Below are positions 36,914 through 45,931 of a DNA stretch of 64,000 nt, one piece after another. The DNA lies in assembly GCA_003149635.1 (NCBI GenBank), contig QCWI01000006.1, positions 185,677-249,676 of the forward strand, written 5' to 3'. This DNA comes from Fluviicola sp. XM-24bin1. Its GTDB lineage: Bacteria > Bacteroidota > Bacteroidia > Flavobacteriales_D > Crocinitomicaceae. A model generated the notes under the pieces. It ran no database searches and had not been told where the DNA came from. It saw nothing but the letters and a program-made list of their open reading frames with translations. The position numbers and the translations under genes were made by a program. Position 1 is the stretch's first letter; each line of letters starts with the position of its first letter.

Positions 36914-37057
36914 ATGAAACAAAATGTTAATAATTCATCAAAAGGATATAAAATCCCTGTGGAAGGTAGTTTAGGCCTTCTTGCATATGGGGATAAGGGC
37001 CTGCGAGCTTGGCGAAAAGTACGAGACGAAAAATCGAAGAAAGACAAGAAAAAGTGA
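36914..37057 (+). CDS. 47-residue protein translationally coupled to the next gene
   Basis: ATG 36914 opens a 47-codon frame starting MKQNVNNSSKGYKIPVEGSL and continuing GLLAYGDKGLRAWRKVRDEK, then a Lys-rich end. Its TGA (37055-37057) overlaps a GTG (37054) that starts the next protein at a natural position (GTGA). This coupling, the amphipathic core PVEGSLGLLAYGDKGLRAWR and a highly charged tail argue for a real gene. There is no signal peptide. An imperfect -7 box (AGAATTTG, 36903-36910) lies just before the ATG. I do not recognise the family with certainty; a regulator or partner of the enzyme downstream is a reasonable guess. Confidence 0.65.
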   Translation: MKQNVNNSSKGYKIPVEGSLGLLAYGDKGLRAWRKVRDEKSKKDKKK

Positions 37058-39570
37058 AGAAGAAAGTTCTTTTAATTGGATGGGATGCAGCAGATTGGGA
37101 GATTATCAACCCTTTGCTGGAGGAAGGTAAGATGCCTGCTTTGCAACGATTGATCAATCGAGGAGTGAAGGGAAATCTCAGTACTTTAAATCCTCCTTAT
37201 TCACCGATGCTTTGGACGTCGGTAGCAACGGGGAAAACGGCAGATAAGCACGGTGTCCTTGGTTTTATTGAAATCGATACGGATCAACAGGTGGTGCGCC
37301 CAGTGACGGTTACCCAGCGTAAATCTCGCGCCCTCTGGAATATTTTTCATTCTCAAGGATTAAAATCCAATTTGGTAGGCTGGTGGCCAAGTCATCCGGC
37401 AGAACCTATTAATGGTGTTGTGGTTTCGGATTTATTTCCTAAACCCATCGCGAAGTTCAGTGAACCTTGGCCATTAGCACCTGAATCCATTCATCCGGAA
37501 TCGATGCGCGATGAACTTTCTGATTTGCGGATTCATCCTCAGGAATTGACGGGAGCGCATATCTTACCCTTCATTCCGAAGGCTGCGGAGATCAAGGAAG
37601 AAGACCAAAAAAGTTTGCAAGTCCTTGCGAAGATTGTAACGCACAATTCGTCGTTACACGCAGCATCGACGTATCTGATGGAAAATACGGATTGGGATTT
37701 TACAGGCGTGTACTACGATCTTATTGATCATTTCTGTCATGCATATATGAAATTTCATCCCCCGAAGCTGCCAAGAGTACCGAAGGATAAGTACGAAATT
37801 TTCAAAGAGGCGGTGCGTGGTGCTTATATGTATCAAGACATGATGTTGGAACGCTCGTTGGAGCTAGCGGGTGAGGATACCTTGGTTATTGTAATGTCGG
37901 ATCACGGATACGTTTCTGACAACAATCGAATGTTGGAGCAATTGGATATGCATGCATCACCGGCGTTAGAACATCGTGAGTTTGGAATGATTGTGATGGC
38001 CGGCCCTGGAATCAAAAAGGGAGAAACGATATACGGAGCTTCACTTTTGGATATTGCACCAACTTTATTGCATTACATTGATTTGCCGATTGGCGAAGAT
38101 ATGGACGGCCGAGTGCTTCAAGATGCTTTTGTGCAAATGCGCGAAACGAAGACGATTCCTTCTTGGCAAAATGTGGAAGGGGATTTTGGTGAGTTTAAAA
38201 GAGAGCTTAAAGGAGATGCGTTTAGTGAACAGGCAGCCATGGAGCAGCTCATTGAGTTGGGGTATATCGATCGGCCGAATGTGAACATGGAAAAGGCCAT
38301 CAACGAAACGAAACGTGATCTGCGATTCAATCTGGCGCGAGTTTATTACGGAAAACAGGAATACGATAAATGCGAAGAGATTCTTCGGGAACTGATCTTA
38401 GAAGATGGAAAAATTGCCACTTATCTGATCGACTTAATCAATATCTGTTTGATCAAGGAGAATTTCGTTGATGCTCGGAAGTTTCTTGAATTACTTCGTG
38501 AGAAAGACAAGAGCAAAGCTTCCAAAACGCAATTGATCGAAGCGAAAATTCTATTGGGCGAAGGAAATGTCTCTAAGGCAAGAGGGATTCTGAACGAAAT
38601 GGCCACAAGGAAATCCATGACCGGCGTTATTGCGATGGAGCTTGGAAAGATTTTCATTAATCTTGAGGAATACGAGAAGGCTGCGGATCAATTCAAGAAA
38701 GCCGTGGCATTTAAACCTGACAATGCGCGATATCAGCATGCATTGGCCAAGGCGTATTTGAAATTGAATGCTCCAGATAAGGCCATCGAACATGCTTTGA
38801 ATAGTGTGGAATTGGTACGTTATTTTCCAGATGCACATTATACGGTTGGACAAGCTTTGGAAATGTTGGGAGACCTGGAAAGTGCACAAAACGCATACAA
38901 TACGGCGAAGCTATTGCAGCCGAAATTGAAACGTGCCAAGATGGCAGTAGAAAATCTTGAGGCGAAAAAAGTCTCAGGCTATAAGCCGTTTAAGGTGGAT
39001 TCAGAGTTTCCTGAAATTATTGTGGTATCAGGATTGCCGCGTTCCGGTACATCGATGATGATGCAAATGGTGAGCGCTGGTGGATTGAATCCTTTGACGG
39101 ATAACGTTCGGAAAGAGGACGAGAGTAATCCTAAGGGATATTTCGAGTACGAGAAAACAAAAGGGCTTCACAAAGACAATTCCTGGTTGCACGAAGCAGA
39201 AGGCAAAGTAATTAAGGTTGTAGCTCCATTGTTGAAACATTTGCCCGCGAACTTCAGATACAAGGTGATTTTCATGACCCGTGATCTGGATGAGGTTCTG
39301 GCATCTCAGGATAAAATGCTCGGTCGCGCTGGATCGAAGCCACAGGTGGGAGTAAGAGAATCTTTCGAGAAAGAGTTAATCAAGTTGGATCAACGGATGG
39401 AGCAAGAACCTGGTTTTGATGTAGTCAAGATTGTTTATAAAGACGTTATCGAAAAGCCAGAAGACGCTGCAAAAGTTATAGCGGAATTCTTGGGTGAAGA
39501 ATTAGACATCGAAGCGATGACTTCTCAGGTCGAAGCGAAATTGTATCGAAATCGTGTGATGAAATTCTAG
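37054..39570 (+). CDS. phosphodiesterase-TPR-sulfotransferase fusion protein
   Basis: The product is 838 residues from GTG 37054 (MKKKVLLIGWDAADW); a TTG 15 codons earlier would place the start inside the 47-residue gene. Residues 1-400 are an alkaline-phosphatase-superfamily type I phosphodiesterase: metal Asp11 in GWDAADW, nucleophile region PPYSPMLWTSVATGK, DLIDHFCH, and Asp283-His284 in VIVMSDHGY. Residues about 415-640 are TPR repeats (GKIFINLEEYEKAADQFKKA). The last 180 residues are a P-loop sulfotransferase domain: GLPRSGTSMMMQMVSAGG (PAPS 5'-phosphosulfate loop, about 659) and VIFMTRDLDEVLASQ (3'-phosphate site). No signal peptide is seen, so it is cytoplasmic. Substrates are unknown; hydrolysis and sulfation of the same ligand class is inference. 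Confidence 0.85.
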   Translation: MKKKVLLIGWDAADWEIINPLLEEGKMPALQRLINRGVKGNLSTLNPPYSPMLWTSVATGKTADKHGVLGFIEIDTDQQVVRPVTVTQRKSRALWNIFHSQGLKSNLVGWWPSHPAEPINGVVVSDLFPKPIAKFSEPWPLAPESIHPESMRDELSDLRIHPQELTGAHILPFIPKAAEIKEEDQKSLQVLAKIVTHNSSLHAASTYLMENTDWDFTGVYYDLIDHFCHAYMKFHPPKLPRVPKDKYEIFKEAVRGAYMYQDMMLERSLELAGEDTLVIVMSDHGYVSDNNRMLEQLDMHASPALEHREFGMIVMAGPGIKKGETIYGASLLDIAPTLLHYIDLPIGEDMDGRVLQDAFVQMRETKTIPSWQNVEGDFGEFKRELKGDAFSEQAAMEQLIELGYIDRPNVNMEKAINETKRDLRFNLARVYYGKQEYDKCEEILRELILEDGKIATYLIDLINICLIKENFVDARKFLELLREKDKSKASKTQLIEAKILLGEGNVSKARGILNEMATRKSMTGVIAMELGKIFINLEEYEKAADQFKKAVAFKPDNARYQHALAKAYLKLNAPDKAIEHALNSVELVRYFPDAHYTVGQALEMLGDLESAQNAYNTAKLLQPKLKRAKMAVENLEAKKVSGYKPFKVDSEFPEIIVVSGLPRSGTSMMMQMVSAGGLNPLTDNVRKEDESNPKGYFEYEKTKGLHKDNSWLHEAEGKVIKVVAPLLKHLPANFRYKVIFMTRDLDEVLASQDKMLGRAGSKPQVGVRESFEKELIKLDQRMEQEPGFDVVKIVYKDVIEKPEDAAKVIAEFLGEELDIEAMTSQVEAKLYRNRVMKF

Positions 39571-39594
39571 GATGTAAGGACAAATCAGCGTCTG

Positions 39595-40341
39595 CTATAG
39601 CGCATCCAACATCTTCATTACATCCGGTCGCTTTCGAACCGATACGGGAATCAAACTTCCATCTTTCATGTTGAGGTGTCCACCTTCCGATTTCACGTAT
39701 TCCTTGATTTGGCGTGTATTGACCAAATGCGATTGATGCACTCGGAAAAATCCTTGATCGGATAGTAGATCTTCGAACTCTTTCAAGGTGCGCGTTACAA
39801 CAATTTGATCGCCATTTTTGAAAAAGAAGGTCGTATAATTCACGCTGCTTTCGCATCGGATAATCGTTTCAATTTCCACCACCTGAATTTTGTCTTGAGA
39901 ATGCAATGCTAAACGTTCGTTCGGTTTTTGGTGATTTTTCAAGCGATCATTGAGCAATTCATATTTCGCCGATTCATCGATGTGCGACTCACGAAATTTC
40001 TTCAGTGCTTCGGTCAATTCATCCGGATCGATAGGCTTCATCAGGTAATCAATCGCGGCATATCGAAACGCTTTGATGGCATGAGCATCCGAAGCGGTGA
40101 TGAAGATGATTTTGAAATCTACCTGCGGCAATAGATCCAACAAATCGAATCCACTTCCGTCCTGCATCTGAATATCCAGAAACAAAATATCGGGTCTTGT
40201 ATTCTTAAGCAATTTCGCTCCTTCAACTACTCCCGTTGCTTCTCCAACAACTTCAAAATCTTTCGCATAAACGGATAAATCCTGCTTGAGGGTCGTTCGA
40301 GCCTGTTCAATATCGTCAATAATGATTGCCTTGTAACTCAT
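39595..40341 (-). CDS. LytTR-family response regulator
   Basis: The product is 248 residues: a receiver domain with acidic pocket IIIDDIEQ, phosphoacceptor Asp56 in FLDIQM, Thr in IIFITASD and Lys in YLMKPIDP; then a LytTR DNA-binding domain (FFRVHQSHLVNTRQIKEYVK). Its ATG lies one base after the stop of the upstream sensor kinase gene, so the two are cotranscribed and form a pair of the LytS/LytR type. Target genes are unknown. Confidence 0.92.
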   Translation of the reverse strand: MSYKAIIIDDIEQARTTLKQDLSVYAKDFEVVGEATGVVEGAKLLKNTRPDILFLDIQMQDGSGFDLLDLLPQVDFKIIFITASDAHAIKAFRYAAIDYLMKPIDPDELTEALKKFRESHIDESAKYELLNDRLKNHQKPNERLALHSQDKIQVVEIETIIRCESSVNYTTFFFKNGDQIVVTRTLKEFEDLLSDQGFFRVHQSHLVNTRQIKEYVKSEGGHLNMKDGSLIPVSVRKRPDVMKMLDAL

Positions 40342-40342
40342 A

Positions 40343-43300
40343 TCAATTCAGTGGTAATCGTATAATAATTCGTGTTCCTGCCGCCGCACCGTCTTCGTAC
40401 AAATCTACGATTTCAAGGGGAGAGGCAATTCCTTCTTCTTTCAAGTGTTCCAGTCGATCCGTGGTCACTTCTAATGCCGTGGATTTATGGTAGGTTTCCT
40501 TACTTTTTAAATTCAGTTCTGCCGCTTTTTCTCGTCCAATTCCATTGTCCTCAACCAAGCATTTTAAGGTTCCTTCATCTTCGGAAAAATGAATTCGAAT
40601 CGTACCGGATTTCTGTCCTTCCGGTAAGCCGCGCATTCCGTGCTTGATCGCATTTTCCACAAAAGGTTGCAGAATCATTGGTGGCAGTGAAATGAAGTCT
40701 TGCTCTAAAGAAGCGTCTACTTCAATTTTGTAATCGAATCGTTCGCCATTACAGAATTGTTCAATGAGCAGGTAGTTTTCGAGCGTTTGCACTTCTTCTT
40801 CCAAGGTGATGCTCGTTTTCCTTGAATTATCCAAAATTTGACGCATCAGTCGGGAGAATTTGGCGAGAAAATAACGTGCTTCGGTCTCTTTACCCGTACC
40901 GATCAAACTTTGGATAGAGTTTAACGCGTTGAAGATAAAGTGTGGATTCATCTGCAGGCGCATCGCTTTTTGTTCCAGCTCCAACAGATTTTTCTCGAAC
41001 TCTACTTCTCTCTGTCGAATGCGTGCATTTTTGCGAATACGCTTGACTGTAATAATGTAAAAGAGAAACAGTAACAACAAGATACCTCCACCGATGCTAG
41101 CACGGAACCAGACCGTTTCCCAGTACGGAGTTTCAACCGTAAAGTGATACGAAATCGGATCGCTCCAGACTCCATCTTCGTTGCACGCTTTGATCTGAAA
41201 CTTGTAGGTTCCCGGATCCAAATTGGAATAAACGATGCTTCGATCCTTAGACATCGGAGACCATTCAGAATCGAATCCGGCGAGCTTCCATTTGTAACGC
41301 ACTCTATCCGGACGTCTTAAATTGATGCCCAAAAATTCAAAGGTGATGTGGTTCTCGTTGTAGGAAAGGAGTAGCGGATTCTTTTTCGATCCAAGATTCT
41401 TCTCATTCGAACGTTTACCAGTAATCGATTCGTAGAAGAGTTTAACGTCCTTGAAGGCAAGCATTGGAGGTACAGGATTACTTGCCAATTCGTTCGGATT
41501 GAATTGACATAAACCGTTAATGGTGCCGAGCCAAATTGTTCCGTCTTTATCCAGCCACGAGGAGTTTTGACACGTTTCTACACCACTGAATCCATCTTGT
41601 TTTCCGTAGGATTTAATCTGCTGGATACTCCCATTTTTCCCGAAAATGATGTAGTCGATTCCTTTTTCTGTTCCCGAAATGACGTTGCCTTCCTTGTCTA
41701 CTGCCAGCACGTAAATATTGTCCGATTTTAGTCCGTCTTGCTGTCTGAAAATGCGCACTTTGGGACTATACGCTTTGGTATCGAACATATTCAAACCGCC
41801 GTCGGAAGTACCGACCCAAAGTCGATTCATCTTATCCAGTGTTAAGGTGCGCACCTGATTCGAAGAAAGTCCGTTGGCGTTGGCATGCAACGTTGCCCGC
41901 ATTTTTCCCTGCTTGTAGTAAAAACAGCCCAATCCGTCATTCTCTGTTCCGAACCACAGATATCCGTTGTTATCAAATTGCAACGAGGTCAATCGGTTGG
42001 AGGGGAGTCCATCTCGGAAGCCCCATTTGGTGATGACGTAGTTGTCATTTTTCGGTTCCACCTTAATCAAACCGTTGCCAGCGGTTGCGATCCAAATATT
42101 CCCACCAGGACTTCGTTTAATCTGCTTGACATACACGCCACGCAATCCTTCAATTGCTTGAAATTCTTCGTTCTTGTAGGTGTAAACGCCAGAACCATCG
42201 GTACCGAACCAAATAGTTCCGTTTTTATCCTCCGTAATAGACTTCACCTTTACATTGATAAAGCCATTTTCACTGGTGAAATTCTCAAACTTTCCGTTTT
42301 CAAAAACACTTACACCGCGCTGCGAATTTCCTATCCAAAGTCGACCTTTGGAGTCGCGCATCACTGAATAGATGAAGTTGCCAGCTAATCCAGATCGTGT
42401 ATCGAATGTTGCGAATTGTTTCCCCAAGAATTGACAAACGCCACCGCCTGAGGTTCCGAACCAAAATTGATTCGTGTTATCTTGCAGAATCGAACGCACG
42501 TGATTGTTGCTCAATCCTTCTGATTCACTCAGTGTGGTAAATGTTTTAGCGGATTGATCGTATTGAATGACTCCGCCTCTAAGCGTAGCAATCCAGAGGT
42601 TATCCGAATCGTCGACGTAGATATCAAGTGCCGTTTTGCGATAGAGTTCCATTTGAAGATCCACACGGAAATATTCCTCACCATTGTAGCAGTACATTCC
42701 ATCGCCATACGTTCCGATCCAAAGATTGCCCTTAGAGTCTTTTGAAATTCGCGTAATCGCGTTTCTCATGTATCTGGAATCGCTTCCGCAAAAATGCGTT
42801 TGACCGTTTTCTACGTAGTAAAGACCGTCATTGGTTCCGTACCAAAGCTTGCCATCATGCTCCATAATACTCGATGCATTGGGTTGATCCAAAGACTTGA
42901 TTTTATCGAAGCTCATTGCCTTTGTCGTAATGTACAGCAAACCTTTGTTTGAAGCCGCTCGGATGTCTCCATTATCCAAGAAAATGATGTCACGAACGAC
43001 CGTATTTTTTGCCAGCTTCAGTTCATGTAGTTTACCGTCTTCAAAATAGCTGATTCCATCGTTGGTTCCGATCCAAATCGTATTATCTGGCCCCAATTCC
43101 ATACAATTGATGTAATTATTGGATAAGCCGTCTCTGGTTGTCAAAGTTTTGAATTCAATGCCATCAAAAATGGAAACCCCTCCACCACGCGTTCCTAGCC
43201 AAATAGTTCCTTCAGGACTTTGACACATGGCGTACACCTGAGATTGTCCCAAACCATCTTCAACATTAAAATTTCGGAAGTTGAATTGCTGTCCAAAAGC

Positions 43301-43348
43301 GATGGCTGAAAGACATAGAAATAGAACAATGATGTAAAATCGAAACAC
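40343..43348 (-). CDS. sensor kinase with two-bladed propeller input and His_kinase (LytS-type) output
   Basis: The product is 1001 residues if translated from GTG 43348 (MFRFYIIVLFLCLSAIAFGQ), which gives a textbook signal peptide; an ATG at 43411 would bury it. Around 14 Reg_prop-type repeats follow (IWIGTNDGISYFEDG, LWFGTENDGLGCF), then a Y_Y_Y domain (YKWKLAGFDSEWSPMSKDRS), one membrane segment (IGGGILLLLFLFYIITV) and a kinase domain with phosphoacceptor His in MNPHFIFNALNSIQ and N box ENAIKHGM. It reads a periplasmic signal, probably a glycan as in related hybrid systems, and signals to the LytTR regulator encoded next. Confidence 0.9.
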   Translation of the reverse strand: MFRFYIIVLFLCLSAIAFGQQFNFRNFNVEDGLGQSQVYAMCQSPEGTIWLGTRGGGVSIFDGIEFKTLTTRDGLSNNYINCMELGPDNTIWIGTNDGISYFEDGKLHELKLAKNTVVRDIIFLDNGDIRAASNKGLLYITTKAMSFDKIKSLDQPNASSIMEHDGKLWYGTNDGLYYVENGQTHFCGSDSRYMRNAITRISKDSKGNLWIGTYGDGMYCYNGEEYFRVDLQMELYRKTALDIYVDDSDNLWIATLRGGVIQYDQSAKTFTTLSESEGLSNNHVRSILQDNTNQFWFGTSGGGVCQFLGKQFATFDTRSGLAGNFIYSVMRDSKGRLWIGNSQRGVSVFENGKFENFTSENGFINVKVKSITEDKNGTIWFGTDGSGVYTYKNEEFQAIEGLRGVYVKQIKRSPGGNIWIATAGNGLIKVEPKNDNYVITKWGFRDGLPSNRLTSLQFDNNGYLWFGTENDGLGCFYYKQGKMRATLHANANGLSSNQVRTLTLDKMNRLWVGTSDGGLNMFDTKAYSPKVRIFRQQDGLKSDNIYVLAVDKEGNVISGTEKGIDYIIFGKNGSIQQIKSYGKQDGFSGVETCQNSSWLDKDGTIWLGTINGLCQFNPNELASNPVPPMLAFKDVKLFYESITGKRSNEKNLGSKKNPLLLSYNENHITFEFLGINLRRPDRVRYKWKLAGFDSEWSPMSKDRSIVYSNLDPGTYKFQIKACNEDGVWSDPISYHFTVETPYWETVWFRASIGGGILLLLFLFYIITVKRIRKNARIRQREVEFEKNLLELEQKAMRLQMNPHFIFNALNSIQSLIGTGKETEARYFLAKFSRLMRQILDNSRKTSITLEEEVQTLENYLLIEQFCNGERFDYKIEVDASLEQDFISLPPMILQPFVENAIKHGMRGLPEGQKSGTIRIHFSEDEGTLKCLVEDNGIGREKAAELNLKSKETYHKSTALEVTTDRLEHLKEEGIASPLEIVDLYEDGAAAGTRIIIRLPLN

Positions 43349-43421
43349 GGCGCAGGTTTGGATAATCAAAGATAAGAAACGGATACAATTTGATTGACGA
43401 CGAATAATCATAGTGTTCAAA

Positions 43422-43448
43422 TTGAGCGATTTCGGCTGCCTACCTTCG
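43422..43448 (+). promoter_or_regulatory. candidate promoter of PBP1C gene
   Basis: TTG (43422-43424), a 16-base spacer and TACCTTCG (43441-43448, one mismatch to TAnnTTTG) lie 15-40 bases before the PBP1C ATG. The spacing is slightly short, so this is tentative. Confidence 0.4.
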
Positions 43449-43462
43449 GTAAAAACCGCCCC

Positions 43463-45820
43463 ATGTCAGCACACGCGCTCTACGGATTCTTGCTCGTACG
43501 CCGTCGTCGAAAAGTTTTACGACGGAAATGGTACTTGTTCTCGTTCTGGATTTTCCTTGTTTGGTACGCCGATTGTCTTCCCGATGAATTGTTTGATGAC
43601 AGTACCTCAACTGTTCTTTTGGATAGTGATGGCAACTTATTGGGAGCGCATATTGCAGACGATCATCAATGGCGATTTCCAGAAAGTAAGACCGTTCCCT
43701 ATAAGTTCCGAGCCTGCATTGTCGAGTTTGAGGATCGCGGGTTTTATAGTCATATGGGAGTCAGTCCGTCCGGTGTCGGACGCGCGTTGTGGCAAAATGT
43801 ACGCTCAGGAAGACGTGTCAGTGGCGGGAGTACTTTGACTATGCAATTGGTGCGTTTGATGCGAAAGAATCCGCCGAGAACGTATTCTGAAAAAGTGTAC
43901 GAAATGATTCTTGCCACTCGGATTGAAATGCGCTATTCGAAGTCGGAAATCTTGAGAATGTACGCTTCCCACGCACCTTTTGGAAATAACGTAGTTGGAT
44001 TGGACGCTGCAGCGTGGCGATTTTTCGGAAGGCCAGCGAATCAATTGAGTTGGGCAGAATCGGCGACGCTTGCAGTTTTGCCGAATGCTCCGGGATTGAT
44101 TTACCCGGGAAAGAATCATGATTTGCTCAGAAACAAGCGGAATCGACTTTTAAATCGACTTCGAAAGATTGGAAAAATCAGTGAATCGGAGTATCGATTG
44201 GCCTTACTTGAACGATTGCCCGAGAAACCGCATCCTTTGCCCAACGCAGCGCCGCATCTCCTACAAAAGTGCATCGCAGAAGGGAAGAAGGGACGAGTGA
44301 TCCGCACAAACATTCGATCCAGAATTCAGAAAGAAGCGGATTTCTTGCTTGAGAATCACGCGCAATTGCTTCGAGAGAATGGCATTTTCAATGGAGCCGT
44401 GATGGTGACTTCCGTTGAGACAGGTGAGGTAATCGCCTATATCGGGAATGTTGTGGAGTCGGGGAGTGAACATGCCAATCAAGTGAATTGTATCGATGCT
44501 TCGCGAAGCACTGGGAGTATTATCAAACCTCTGTTATATGGCAAATCATTGGAATCTGGAACGATTGCACCATCCATGTTTTTGCGCGATGTGCCTTCTC
44601 GCTTTGGAAACTTTTCTCCGAAGAATTTTGCAGGAACTTTTGAAGGGCTGATTCCAGCTGATGAAGCACTTTTCCGAAGTTTGAATATCCCGATGGTGCA
44701 TCTTCTCCAGAACTACGGACTGACGAAATTTCACAGCAATCTCAAGCGAATGGGCTTTACAACCGTTCGAAGAAGTGCTTCTCATTATGGTCTGAGCTTG
44801 ATTCTCGGAGGTGCCGAAGTAAATATGTTTGAATTGAATCAGGTGTACACCCGAATGGCACAACAACTTCGATATGGCGAGACTTCACAACTGCGATTGT
44901 TTCCTTCAGAAGAGCGAGATATTTCTGAATTCCCAATGAATAGCGGTAGCGTTTTCGCCATGTTCGAAGCGATGTTGGAAGTGCGACGTCCGGACGAGGA
45001 CAACAATTGGCACCTGTTTGATTCTTCTCGTAAAATCGCTTGGAAGACGGGGACGAGTTATGGTTTTCGCGATGCTTGGGCTGTGGGCGTTACACCAGAT
45101 TATGTTGTAAGTGTTTGGGTTGGAAATGCCGATGGAGAAGGACGTCCGGGATTGACCGGAGTTCAGGCAGCAGCGCCCATTTTGTTTGATATTTTCCAAT
45201 CTTTACCGATGAAAACAGAGTGGTTCCAGCAACCTGAGAGCGAAATGGTGGAAGTGGAAGTTTGTTCTGTTAGTGGTCATCGTCCGACGGAGAATTGCGA
45301 GAAGCAAACGACGGCTTGGTGGCCCAAGGGGGCACTTCAAACGACGGCTTGTCCATATCATCAACGCATTCATTTGAATAGGCAGGGTAAAAGAGTAAAT
45401 TCCTCATGCGCCGATCCTATGGAGATGCAACATGCCAATTGGATGATCATCGCTCCAGACGTTGAAGAATATTACAAGAAGTATCATCCGTTATACAAGC
45501 CGTTGCCACCTTATTTATCGCAATGTGAAGGTGCCAACACCTCGAATTCACTTTCGATTTTATATCCGGATATTGGCCAGAAAATCTATTTACCCGTTGG
45601 ATTGAATGGAGAGCAACAAGCTACTGTCTTCCGTTGTTCGCATTCGAATAAAGACGCCGTCCTTTTTTGGCATTTGGATGGACAATTCGTTCAGCAAACA
45701 GCGGAGTTCCATGAAATTGTAGTTCGACCTGAAGTTGGAAAACATCTGTTGACTGTCTATGATACTGAAGGGAATAAGAAATCGATGTGGGTGGAGATTG
45801 TCGCGGGGAGAATTGAGTGA
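43463..45820 (+). CDS. pbpC: penicillin-binding protein 1C
   Basis: The product is 785 residues from ATG 43463 (MSAHALYGFLLVRRRRK). A basic N-terminus precedes one membrane anchor (YLFSFWIFLVWYADCL). The glycosyltransferase 51 domain has the catalytic Glu in VEFEDRGFYSHMG and GGSTLTMQLVR. The transpeptidase domain has the Ser-x-x-Lys nucleophile (SIIK in STGSIIKPLLYG), SLN and KTGTSYGFRDAW. A C-terminal BiPBP_C Ig-like domain follows (AVLFWHLDGQFVQQT). PBP1C is a bifunctional wall synthase often encoded with alpha-2-macroglobulin, which is present at 24695 in the same orientation. It is divergent from the sensor kinase. Confidence 0.93.
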   Translation: MSAHALYGFLLVRRRRKVLRRKWYLFSFWIFLVWYADCLPDELFDDSTSTVLLDSDGNLLGAHIADDHQWRFPESKTVPYKFRACIVEFEDRGFYSHMGVSPSGVGRALWQNVRSGRRVSGGSTLTMQLVRLMRKNPPRTYSEKVYEMILATRIEMRYSKSEILRMYASHAPFGNNVVGLDAAAWRFFGRPANQLSWAESATLAVLPNAPGLIYPGKNHDLLRNKRNRLLNRLRKIGKISESEYRLALLERLPEKPHPLPNAAPHLLQKCIAEGKKGRVIRTNIRSRIQKEADFLLENHAQLLRENGIFNGAVMVTSVETGEVIAYIGNVVESGSEHANQVNCIDASRSTGSIIKPLLYGKSLESGTIAPSMFLRDVPSRFGNFSPKNFAGTFEGLIPADEALFRSLNIPMVHLLQNYGLTKFHSNLKRMGFTTVRRSASHYGLSLILGGAEVNMFELNQVYTRMAQQLRYGETSQLRLFPSEERDISEFPMNSGSVFAMFEAMLEVRRPDEDNNWHLFDSSRKIAWKTGTSYGFRDAWAVGVTPDYVVSVWVGNADGEGRPGLTGVQAAAPILFDIFQSLPMKTEWFQQPESEMVEVEVCSVSGHRPTENCEKQTTAWWPKGALQTTACPYHQRIHLNRQGKRVNSSCADPMEMQHANWMIIAPDVEEYYKKYHPLYKPLPPYLSQCEGANTSNSLSILYPDIGQKIYLPVGLNGEQQATVFRCSHSNKDAVLFWHLDGQFVQQTAEFHEIVVRPEVGKHLLTVYDTEGNKKSMWVEIVAGRIE

Positions 45821-45839
45821 GCAGTGAGGTATGAGGAAT

Positions 45840-45915
45840 TATTAGTTATGAATTATGAATTGAAGTTGGAATAAGGAATATTGAATCATGAATAAGAAAT
45901 AGGGTTAGCTCTTGA
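45840..45915. repeat. mosaic repeat copy after pbpC
   Basis: Modules in order are AGTTATGAATTATGA (45844-45858), AATAAGGAATA (45870-45880) and GAATCATGAATAAGAAATAG (45883-45902), then a GTTAGCTC/GAGGGT-like end. It combines the modules seen separately after recX, after A2M and after the DUF3298 gene. No gene is seen in 45821-45931. Confidence 0.72.
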
Positions 45916-45931
45916 GGGTATTATGCCTGAT

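Noticed and set aside
36990..37053. TTG 37009 as start of the phosphodiesterase fusion
   Set aside because: It would lie inside the 47-residue gene and add a Lys/Arg-rich extension; GTG 37054 gives the natural phosphodiesterase start and a GTGA overlap.
41885..42367. 160-codon plus-strand frame inside the propeller kinase gene
   Set aside because: It is antisense to repeated Reg_prop blades and reflects their codon pattern, not a gene.
43349..43411. ATG 43411 as start of the propeller sensor kinase
   Set aside because: It would put 21 extra residues before a clean signal peptide that begins at GTG 43348.
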